DNA of 64,000 nucleotides from Anarhynchus alexandrinus (taxonomy: Eukaryota; Chordata; Aves; Charadriiformes; Charadriidae), in the NCBI GenBank assembly GCA_008711295.1, contig VUYV01000327.1:688428-752427 (forward strand). Reading direction: 5' to 3'. Shown one piece after another: positions 23,601 to 33,552 of this stretch. How positions within the stretch are numbered: position 1 is the first letter of the stretch; each line of letters begins with the position of its first letter. The notes beneath the pieces were generated by a model. It saw only the letters and a list, made by a program, of their open reading frames with translations. It did no database searches and was not told where the DNA came from. The translations under genes were made by a program, and so were the position numbers.

Positions 23601-26515
23601 AATTTCATTTTTGAGTCCTCCTCACATGGGCTGCCAGGGATGAATTCATCTCACCCAAAGAAAAGCCCAGTCTTGAGAATTTACATGGGCTTCTCTACAG
23701 CTTTGCCAAGCATTGCTACAGGCTCTGCAAGAACGACCCACTGGGGACAAGATGGGGTGAACGCCCACTGGAGAGGTCAGCATTTCTCCATAGATTGAGA
23801 AGGGACCCTTGCTGATTATCGTACAGTTTACACCCATTTTTCAGGTGGTTACACTTAAGGAAAATGTGTTGAACCCTTTGTGGTGGACTGCCATGCATGA
23901 GCTCCCCACAGTGTGCTGGGTATTTGTCCTCTGCGGGATGATGCATCCTGCAAATCACAGCAAAGGACCTGTCTGAGGATCTCAAAGGGGTCCAGCAAGC
24001 CAACGATGCCCTCCAGGCTCTCAGGTGTTTCAGAGACCACCATAGTGTGTTACACATCTAGCATGGCATACCCACCCAAAACCTCAGCATCCCCAGGGCC
24101 TTCCTTCCCCCCATGGGTTCTGCTATTTCTCGCTCCCCAGGGGAGGAATAGGGGCCATGAGGGGAAGGAACCCTCCGGGGTCCAAAGTTAGAGGACACTG
24201 AAGAAACCATTGAGAGGAGGAACATGACCAGCCTCTCAGCTTCAGTCTCCACGTTGCTTACTGCCTGGAGAGTCTTGACCTAGGACATTTATCTTAATGC
24301 TGAGCATCTGCCTCAGAAAATATCTGTGTCAGGGAGCTCCTCTACCCATAACATCCCTCTTCTCTGAGGCGCTGCTTACCCAGACACCCAGTGGTGATGG
24401 GAAGCCCCGCACCGTCCACCTCCACTGCTGGGTTTCTGTGCTGTGCCTTCCTGCTCCTGGCATCTCTTCCCCATCAGCTGCGACTCAAGAGCGCCTCTGT
24501 TAGTGCGTTCCTGGTAGGCAGCCCCAGAGCACTGTTCTGTGTCTGCCTCACTAACGCCATCCTGGTAGGGCTTCTGCATCTCAGCACTCAGTGGTCCACC
24601 CTATGGCTGGGACACTTTGCAATCCTGGTAGCACACAGCACTCTTCATGTGTCCAAGACACGAAGTCCAAGTGCTACGCCTTTGATGGGAGAGGACATTG
24701 GGTCTAGCAGCCCTACAAACAGTTCCTCCTTTCCCCCCCACCAACAGCCATCTCTTCACTGGCCTTTGCCCAGAAACCCCCTAGGAGTTACGCTGGAGGT
24801 GCAGCTCCCCTCATCAGGGAGATGAGATGTTGTTCCACTATCCATCACACCCGGTTACTGAGCACAAGAAACACAGGCACGTGGACAACACAATCCATCA
24901 TTTTTAATCTCCTCTCCACTTGCTATTTAGCTGTCTCCAAGTTGTCCTGGCTCCTTCCACCTGCCCATGGCTTGTCCCCCGAACAAGTGGCGTTTCTCTT
25001 CTCTTTCCTGCAGCCATTTCGTTCTTTCCCACTAACCTGAGTGAGACTGTGAACATGTGCCTTTCTGATCCCGTCTCCTCCCCAAATTTCCTGTGTCTGA
25101 GCCCCTCTGCATTTCCCCCGTTTCCCTGGCTCTGCGGTATTTACGACCTATCTCTTTGTTCTGCTCTGGAGAAACCCCAGTGCTGCAGACTGGGCTGGCC
25201 GGGCTCCCCATGCTGCAGCCACCACGTTGTCCCCAGGAGATTTCCCATGAACAGGGGACCGGCCACGGATGCAGCACTGCCAGCGCAGGACTGATTTCCC
25301 ATCCCCTGACCCACGCAACATTTTCCTGACTTCAAGCTGAACTCGCAGATCAAAATAAACATATATATGCATATTCATAGGTCGAACATACGTAAGCACC
25401 CACAGCCATTGCTCGCCTCAACGGACCCATTCTTGGTGATTTCTGTTAAGAGGTTTTCTGGCGCACACCTGCCCCACCGCTCAGGAACCCCCCCTGAATC
25501 CAAGATGTGAAACGATTCACGTCTAACTGATAGACTGTCTCCCATGTATCTCTTGGATCTGCACTTTTGAACCGCTGATCCGCAAATCCCTACTTATGCG
25601 GGGTCCACAGAAAGTAACTCATCAACCTGGAGTCTGTTATCAGTACAGTTAAGTTGCTTTAGAAGGGGCTGCATTGCCACAGGAAAATTTTTCAGACTCA
25701 GCAAACCGAAGCAGGTTGAAAACCACTGACCAGAGGTTTTGGGATTCTGGGGAACGTCTAGGACGATTCAGAGGCTCCGCACTTCTACAGCTGAAATGTT
25801 AATAAGAAACTATTGACTTTAGTTGGGATGAACACTGCTATATTGACGTGAGAAGGAAGTACCGACCGAGAAAAAAAAAAAAAAAATGAAGTCAATATTT
25901 GCCAGGTGGGATAATAAATCCTGATTTATGATCAATGCAAAACGCAGTGGTTGCGTTGCTATATACAGTCCACCGGGTAAACCGTGCGACTGCGTTTCCT
26001 TTATTTCAATTAGCTGCAAGTAATTTGCTGAGATATTCAGGGTAATGTGTAACCGAGATGTTCTGAGGGCTGTTCCCAGCCTACGGCTAAATAACCTGAC
26101 ACCTCTAAGTGATGTGGAACATTTTTAGCCTTTGCTGGAGGCAAAACCGAAAGTTAGACAGCGCGACCCTAATTCTTCCCCAGATTGCTGGGATGGTTTC
26201 TGCTGGGTCCCTGCCCCGCAGCCGCGCAGCCTGGGTGGGAGCCGGGGGGCAGGAGGGTGCCCGGACACCCCGGGGGAGGTTGGGTGTGAGGGGGGTCCCG
26301 TGCTACGGCACCTCCCAGCCCTCACAACCAACCCGGGCGAAAGGCAGCACGGAAAATTCCCCCCATTGTCTCTGACCACAAAAGTGACTTTTGGCAGACG
26401 GGAGATCGGCGGTTGCCTTCCTCCATGTGCGTTTGGTGGCCTTTTTTTTTGTCCAGTCTTCTGCACACCTCCGTAGGGCCATGAAACTCTGCCTTTCTTC
26501 CCCGCCACGGACGTT
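20671..26515. other. Intergenic, no gene seen
   Basis: No recognisable coding exon or RNA gene. A run of about 18 A lies near 25869. Moderately AT-rich DNA at 25500-26110 could hold regulatory sites, but no motif stands out. The remainder has only chance open frames. Confidence 0.5.
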
Positions 26516-27000
26516 TCAAGCTTCACTGATTAGGTTTGCATTGTATGCAGCTAGCTATTAAAGCCAAGCATTTACGGTCCTTCCAGTTTTGCAGGATAAT
26601 TTCAGAAGCAACAGCCCCAAAGAAGTCCTTTGCTGTAGTTGAATAACCTGATTTGTACAAATATTTTAGCAAAAATCTGGACTATTCTGATTTCTATGTG
26701 GCTTCCCTCCCTTCCTAAGAATAATTGCGCCAAATCCTCCAAGACACAGGATAAACACAGTGGTTTCACTTTATTATAACAAAGTATAGATTTTTCACTG
26801 CTGCGTCACCAGGTCTCTCGCTCGCCTTTGTCTCCAAAAAGTTTTGTTTCCATCATTTTACCACCATATTTACGTAGAAATGCGCTGGACAGCTGAGGGG
26901 ATTTTACTGTCTCTTACATTTCCTGTTCTGTTGTTTAATTAGTCATTTCTGAAAAGAACATTACTTAAAATAAGAAGTTTCCTGCTACAAGAGAAAATTA
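26516..27000. promoter_or_regulatory. AT-rich candidate conserved noncoding element
   Basis: A block of low GC with cores such as gctagctattaaagc, ttgtttaattagtcat and tttactgtctc, and no coding potential. Its composition differs abruptly from the GC-rich sequence at 26200-26320. It is proposed as regulatory DNA of the WNT4 upstream region on composition alone. Confidence 0.3.
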
Positions 27001-28026
27001 GGTTGAAGAGCCCGACAGCCCAAAACTGCTGTGGGAGCGACATTCCTGATGTGTTTCAGGAGAAACGAGGATTCAGATAGGGAATCAGATTCGATCATCG
27101 ACTGCATTTTGGCAAAGCATTGGACTCAAAGTTGGCCTGAGTGCAGGAACGTGTCCCTTGGTGATCTCCCAAAGCCCAGCCCTGCATCTTCCTCCCAACC
27201 AGGAGAAAAAGTCCCATCCACCGCCCTCATCAGCCACCAGCGTGAAGAAGCTGTAAAGCCACAGCCAATGCTTTGCTCCATGTGCACCTGAGAGGCCCCG
27301 TTCAGCAAAGGAGCAGCTCTCCAGAAGATCTCAGGTTCCTCTTTCCTCCACTTTGTGGATGCAGATTGTACATTAAGCTAATAGAAGAGATGGTTCAGCA
27401 CAAACATTGGGACCTCCTGGAGATGGGTGTGGAGGGGAAATGCTGTCCTCATTTAAAACATTCCCCACTCAGGGAAGGGGAAGACAGGTTGATGTCCTCC
27501 AAAAAACAGCCATGCTCTGCCATACAGCCAGTGTTCTGTCATTTGTCTGATAGTCAAAGGTAGAAAAAACTCTATTCCTTACTGATACTCCATATGGCCT
27601 TCAAAGGGCTTTGCCAAGGCAGACCCGCAGCCTCTTTGCTGAAGAAAAGAGGGAGAATTTATGCATGGAGAAGGCAGACACCTTGAGCAAAACGCGGCAG
27701 AGGACTTTGGTGCTGGAATTCTCCACCAGCACAGACAAGCTGACTTGTTTCTGTTCTTGTCCCAGGAGGAAGCTTGGAAGCTCTTTCCAGGATCCAGTGT
27801 CCAGTTTTTCTTGCTGCCTGAGATTTAGAGGATTTTCTCCAGCAGCATTTTATTCACCATCAGTAGACCCAATATCCCGATCAGCATCTCTCTTTTCCTT
27901 GATTTTCTTCTGTTCCTTCTCCCCTCTGGGTTTGACCCCCAAAAGGCCATGTCTGCATGACTAAGCAAAACAGGACAGGGAATGGTGGCGCAGAGGGTTA
28001 AATGGTATGGACCTGCTAGGGACCAT
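27001..28026. other. Intergenic, no gene seen
   Basis: Short open frames without family resemblance. No repeats recognised. Confidence 0.5.
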
Positions 28027-28256
28027 ACAGAATCATAGAATCGTCTAGCTTGGAAGGGACCTTTAAGACCATCGAGTCCAACCATTAACCCAACACTGCC
28101 AAAACCACCGCTAAACCATGTCCCTCAGCACCATCTCTACCTGTCTTTTAAATACCTCCAGGGATGGTGACTCCACCACTTCCCTGGTCAGCTTAATAAC
28201 CCTTTCAGTGAAGAAATTTTTCCTAATATCCAATCTAATCCTCCCTGGTTCAGATA
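28027..28256 (-). mobile_element. CR1 LINE 3' end fragment
   Basis: The plus strand starts acagaatcatagaatcgtc and continues with 'ttggaagggacctttaagac' and 'taaatacctccagggatgg'. This is the reverse complement of the last 230 bases of a CR1 subfamily different from the 20159 copy. Read on the minus strand it encodes the usual CR1 tail peptide motif (RKNFFTERV, then ESPSLEVFK). That explains the end of a 145-codon minus frame ending near 28111. Confidence 0.88.
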
Positions 28257-29265
28257 CAGCTAAGCCTAAAACAAGGCTGCCATTCCTTGGGACAAGATGT
28301 CCCTTGAACTTTGCTTGGCCTCTGCCTGGTGGCTGGGCCAAAACCACACCAGCAAGAGCACTAACAGGTTGGGTGGTGGCAGGAGAGAGCTGGAGCAAGA
28401 CATGTCCCCGCAACCTCCTTTGAAAATGGTCACACATGGGAAGAGAGATGTGGACATCACTTACGGTGAGCACTTTGACATTGGTAACACCACCCGGTGC
28501 CGGAGTAAGTCTTACCTGCAATGCAAAGACAACTCCACCACAAGCCACGAATGGTCAGAGGTGTTCATCCCTGCCCAGTCCTTTCCTGGCCATCACCAGC
28601 CTGGAAGACCCTTTGCAAACCTGGTGGCCACCATGCCTCCTCCCACCCCTGCTCAGCTGAGCGTGGCTTCCCCCCACCTCCCACCACAGGGGGTGAAGTC
28701 TCAGTGCTCCTGAATGCCTGGAGGTATAATAAGCACTGAAGAGGAGTCGGTCGGGGTGTTATGTATCTGACCAGCCTGCAATCTCGCTTTCTCCCTGGGC
28801 AGGGTGAGTAGGGCAAAGGTTGCAGTAGCTGGCTGTCACTCCAACGCTGGCTCGCTGCACGTGCAGCGCCGTTTACGACCACTTGTCCGGCACCTGGATC
28901 AAGATTCGTTTCGGCAGTGCTACGATCTGTTTGGTTTGGACGGCACCCGGGTGAGTGGTGAAGTCAGTTGTGATATATTTTAAACCCCGGAGCCTGGAAT
29001 CGTGATACAATCTCCTTTGAAGATAGTACAATTCATTCACAGCCCTGGGGGGAAAAAAAAAGGATATATTTGGCTGGTGGAAAACTTGGCTCTTTCTGCA
29101 ATGGTATGGGTTGAAAGCCTTCACCATATTCGGCGATGCTCTTGAGTTCCCACATGGACAGCACCCACAGATTTGCCATAGACACTCATTTTTCCCAGAG
29201 AGACTTCCATGGTGTGTTCAGAGACAACACCCAAAAGCAAAGACCTTAAATCCCAAGCCACTCCG

Positions 29266-29296
<31 letters not shown>

Positions 29297-31884
29297 NAGA
29301 GGAGTGAAGTTTTCCAGCCTTGGTGCCGGATTTCAGCTGATGGCACCGCAGATTTCTTCGGACTGAATGTCTGAGCCTGCGGTCTCCAGAGACTCGCACG
29401 AATACATGCACATCCCCAAGCGCGCACGCCGAAGTGCTCTGCAGCCCCCACGGAGCTGAAGGCTTCCTGCTGCCGCTGAAAAAGGACCGTCTTGATTTTC
29501 CAGCGACCGTCGCGTTGTGTTTAGTCGGCCAGGTGAGCACGGGTTACGGCAACCGCTCGCCTTCTGTTTATAATGCACTGGACACAGTTCTTTTGTCAGA
29601 GCAATTTTCATCTTTGCAAAGCTGCTTCTGTTTGTGAACTGCACTCCTATACAGCACCTTCTCTGAGCAGTCATCAGCGCCGCTCCGAAATGTTTGGATA
29701 GTTTGAAATAAATTTCATCAGAAAAACCACAGGTTTCTATAAAGGAGTACAATTGTCCTGTGTTTTTCTGGTATGGAGGCTCTCAGAACAGCTTCTCCTT
29801 TCTCTAGGACAGGATTAATACATGCACTGTTGCTAAGTGTCCGATATTTATGTTCCATTAAGTTCAAAACAGATTTTTTTTTCTATTCAGCGTCAACCCC
29901 CACAGCCTCAGATTCACCCATGAGTTTTGCCTCCCTCTTTCTTGCAGCTCTTTGTCCCGCCGCGTGGCTGAGACCCCCGTCCATATTGCTGACCACCCCA
30001 CTTTCAACCCCATTTGGAAAGCCCCAGGGGCATCAGAAAGCCGAAAAGAACCTGTAAAATATCTCCCACAACCTCTGTGACTAACAGCGCTGGTCAGATC
30101 CAGGACTTGACCACGAGTGCTACCTGCCTGCACCTATTTTTCAGGGTAGTTGTATTTACATCACTTAAATCCAGAGTCTGTCTACACCTTTGCACGGACC
30201 TTTGCAAGCTCTGCGCTTTCACGTTGGTCTCAGAGTTGGAAACCCCCACCCTGCCACCACCGCGGGACCTTTTCCTCGCCTGCGAGATGGCAATGGTAAT
30301 TTCTGCGCAGCCTTTGATAGAGAAGAACCTGGGCAAGCCTACGAAACGCTCCTCGGGTGCATTTTATTCCTCTTCCCATCCACTGAAATATTTACACATC
30401 AAAGGGAGCCTTCTTGTCTAACGGGGTTTTGATGTTCATTAAAGCCGCGCACGGGCAGTAATGAAGAGCGATGTCCTGCAGCGCTGGGGTCGTCAGCAGG
30501 CGCCGAGCCCCAAGCCACACCAGGGGTGACCAGGGCTCTTCGCCCCCGGCTGCTGTCCTGAGAGGGTGGCAAAGGAGGGGCCCCGCCGTGCAGGATGCTC
30601 TGCACCGACGCACAGCGCCAGGAGACATGGTGCGTCCCTAAATGCTCTCCTGGATCTGGGCCTTCCTCTCTTCCAAAGCAGCTGTGCTTTGATGTCTTTA
30701 CGGCAACCTGGCATCGGAAGAAGAGGGCAGCTTGCAGAAAGTGCCCGGTCTGCAGGTAACCACCGAGAAGTGTTTCATGGGCATCTTTGAAAAGGCCAAA
30801 GGACCCCCCTCTCCTGGTGAGTGCCCGTTTCCACGTCCTGTCCGTTCACACTCATCATCTCCTCCACTGCAGAGGCTGTAAAATAAACACCCCTCCTGCC
30901 CCGCTGCGCTGTTATCATCTCCGCAGACAGCTCGCGCTGCACTTCCCTTCAGGGTGACTCACTCCAGATGTGTCTGCATCTGCCTTCCCTCCGGCACGGG
31001 GCTCCCACCCGTCAGCCCACGGACACCCCCCGAGCCCTGACGCATCCCGTGGACATGATCCCGCGCTGTGACAGCTGCGAACGTCCCGGCATTCGTGTCT
31101 TCTGTATATACCTCCTGTCCTGCTGGGTGCGTCGGGATGTTCCCCTCTGCTCTACCTGCTACGCTGGAGACAGTGGCCTGAACCTGCTGCAGAAGCAGGG
31201 GGACATGGTCTGCAGCTCCTCGCCCAGGAGAGGCATCGAGGAAGGCGTGTTGCCGGCAGAAGGTGGGAAGTGAAAGGGAGGAGGGAGAGGACCCAGTGGG
31301 AAGCATCTCCAGTGCTGGGGCCAAGTGGCTGGCAACCTCCGCTGCTGCTAGCTGGGTGAGGAGCAGAGTGACGGGGGATCTGCCTTCCCAAACACCTCCT
31401 TGACCCACCTAACCTGCACTTGACACAGGGCCAGCGAAACAACTCTGGAGCTGGGAGGGGATGTCATAGGGCAGAGGAGCATCTCGCATCACCCAGAGCA
31501 CATGGGGCCTATACAAAGGGCCGTGGGAAATCATACTGTGGCATCTCACAGGGGTCTTCCAGCTCATGTCAGGCACTCGCCGCACCATCCTGCCATCACG
31601 GCAGCCCCAACAAGAGCCGCAGGGTGCCCTGAGCCTGCCAGCAGCACCGCCAGCCCTGGCACCAGGACCGTCTCTGCCAGGGACGCTCCTCGGGCTGCAG
31701 GTGTCCACACCAGCCAGCGTGCTCCAGGGACCCATGCAGAGATCTGGGACCATGCCCACCCCTCTGGCTTCCGTTGAACTCTACGGTGTTTCTCCCTGGG
31801 GGGGGCATAACTCATCTGAGGCCCAAAAACATGATATTCCCATGGACCCACGTGGCTCTGGGCAGCCCAGCCATGGCCCTCTAA
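28257..31884. other. Intergenic, no gene seen
   Basis: No recognised gene. A 30-base T run (29267-29296) followed by one N at 29297 is present. Some CpG-rich patches (around 29380-29560) occur without gene structure. Confidence 0.5.
29267..29297. repeat. Poly-T homopolymer ending in an ambiguous base
   Basis: Thirty consecutive T are followed by a single N. The N is most likely an assembly uncertainty in the homopolymer. The true length is unknown. No retrotransposed cDNA could be recognised next to it. Confidence 0.9.
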
Positions 31885-32420
31885 CCTCTCCTTCCCCTTA
31901 GCCTTTCAATTAGCTCTTGCCTTCCTGACGACTTCACTCAACACCCAGCGCGATTAGAAGCCAGAGGAAGGCCACGGCTTTGTCTCGAACGATGAGCCAG
32001 ATTAATCAGCTCCAGTTGCACTGAATTACCCAGTCGGGGCTCACAGCAACAACCTCCGATTCACCGGCAAAAGCAGCCAGCATCCCGCTTTCAACCGGGA
32101 TAATCAGCAAGGACGTGAAAGCCAGATGAATGACTAGGTGAGGGTGGGCTGCCGCCTGTCAGGAGCTGGAATATAAGTCAAAGCGCTTTGAAATTAAATC
32201 CTCGCTTTGACAGGGAACTAATGCAGAGATTTTAAAGTAGGTGTAATACACTTAGACAGGCATGTGTGCAGCCCAGCGCAAGTTGCCGTGCTTTGAATAA
32301 GTGTGTCCCGGCTACACTGAGAGCAGGAAAATGGAGTTGAAAAGACAAAGGGAATTTTGAATAGCTCCAAACCAGCTTGGCGAGATTTTAGAGATGGTAG
32401 CAAGAGGTTTTTGTAATGGA
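31885..32420. promoter_or_regulatory. Candidate WNT4 proximal enhancer with TCF/LEF and GATTA sites
   Basis: Enhancer-like, stop-rich DNA 1.1-1.6 kb upstream of the WNT4 start codon, with several GATTA/TAATC cores (gcgattag, cagattaatcag, gggataatcag, caattagc). It contains TCAAAGCGCTTTGA at 32178-32191, a perfect palindrome made of two inverted TCF/LEF CTTTGA sites, one of which extends to the full CTTTGAA. A third CTTTGA lies at 32205-32210. This would fit feedback of Wnt/beta-catenin signalling on WNT4. Function is inferred. Confidence 0.4.
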
Positions 32421-32864
32421 CCTAACTAATAACATTGTCAGGAGGAGATTTGGTGCACGGCTGTTGGCTGCCTGGGATCTTGGATTTCACACCAAGCAGC
32501 CATCTCGTGTCACTCCTGGCTTTAAATTGAGTCATTTGTGCCCACATGGATGTAGATGGAGGCATGGTGGATGGGGGAGGAGATAGAGATCCCCACTGCA
32601 CCTCTTGGCCTCCAGGGTGGACCGTCCACACTGCTTGTAGCTCCCGGGATTCCCAAGAGTTGACCTCTCTAGACAATTTCCGAGGTGGATTTAAGCCTCG
32701 ATACTCGGTCAAGCATCACCCTCCCCGTGCACAGCCCGGAGCCCATCACCAGCGCGCTGCGGCTGGATGCTCTCCACGGGGACAGCCCTGCAGAGACACC
32801 AAGAGGGTTTGCAACCTCGTCCCTGCTGCCGGCTCCCGACGCTTATACCGTCGTGGTAGAACAC

Positions 32865-33374
32865 NNNNNNNNNNNNNNNNNNNNNNNNNNNNNNNNNNNN
32901 NNNNNNNNNNNNNNNNNNNNNNNNNNNNNNNNNNNNNNNNNNNNNNNNNNNNNNNNNNNNNNNNNNNNNNNNNNNNNNNNNNNNNNNNNNNNNNNNNNNN
33001 NNNNNNNNNNNNNNNNNNNNNNNNNNNNNNNNNNNNNNNNNNNNNNNNNNNNNNNNNNNNNNNNNNNNNNNNNNNNNNNNNNNNNNNNNNNNNNNNNNNN
33101 NNNNNNNNNNNNNNNNNNNNNNNNNNNNNNNNNNNNNNNNNNNNNNNNNNNNNNNNNNNNNNNNNNNNNNNNNNNNNNNNNNNNNNNNNNNNNNNNNNNN
33201 NNNNNNNNNNNNNNNNNNNNNNNNNNNNNNNNNNNNNNNNNNNNNNNNNNNNNNNNNNNNNNNNNNNNNNNNNNNNNNNNNNNNNNNNNNNNNNNNNNNN
33301 NNNNNNNNNNNNNNNNNNNNNNNNNNNNNNNNNNNNNNNNNNNNNNNNNNNNNNNNNNNNNNNNNNNNNNNNNN
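32865..33374. other. Assembly gap (510 N)
   Basis: A run of 510 unknown bases just 101 bases upstream of the WNT4 start codon. It probably hides the core promoter, transcription start and much of a CpG island. The flanking sequence is extremely G-rich and repetitive, a common cause of such gaps. The N count may not reflect the true length. Confidence 0.98.
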
Positions 33375-33475
33375 GGGAGGGCGGCCCGGGGGTGGCGGGT
33401 GGCGGGTGGCGGGGCGGGGGGAGCTGCCGCTGCCACCGCCGGCTCCGCTCGCTCTACCCCCGCCTGCCCTCCAGG
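33375..33475 (+). promoter_or_regulatory. WNT4: WNT4 5' UTR / promoter-proximal G-rich segment
   Basis: About 100 bases between the gap and the start codon, with no upstream ATG. It contains GGGTGGC three times in tandem (33390-33410), followed by GGGGCGGGGGG, a GC-box/Sp1-like sequence. The G runs could fold into a G-quadruplex on the plus strand, within or just upstream of the 5' UTR. The transcription start is not visible and may be here or in the gap. Confidence 0.6.
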
Positions 33476-33552
33476 ATGAGCCCGGAGTATTCCCTGCGCT
33501 CCTTGCTGCTCATCATCCTCGCCACCTTCTCGGCCAACGCCAGCAACTGGCT
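33476..33552 (+). CDS. WNT4: WNT4 coding exon 1
   Basis: Encodes residues 1-25 and two bases of codon 26: start codon, hydrophobic signal peptide, and the SNWL start of the mature protein. The predicted cleavage is after ANA (residue 22), which also separates the N21-A-S sequon. The donor is GTGAGT at 33553, a perfect consensus, and the intron has phase 2. Confidence 0.95.

Noticed and set aside
28111..28548. 145-codon minus-strand frame as a possible gene
   Set aside because: Its C-terminal part is the CR1 tail peptide and the rest has no resemblance to anything known.
30968..31273. 101-codon Cys-containing frame resembling a zinc-binding protein
   Set aside because: Irregular cysteine spacing (CDSCERPG then CSTCYAG) without a full finger, and no splice support.
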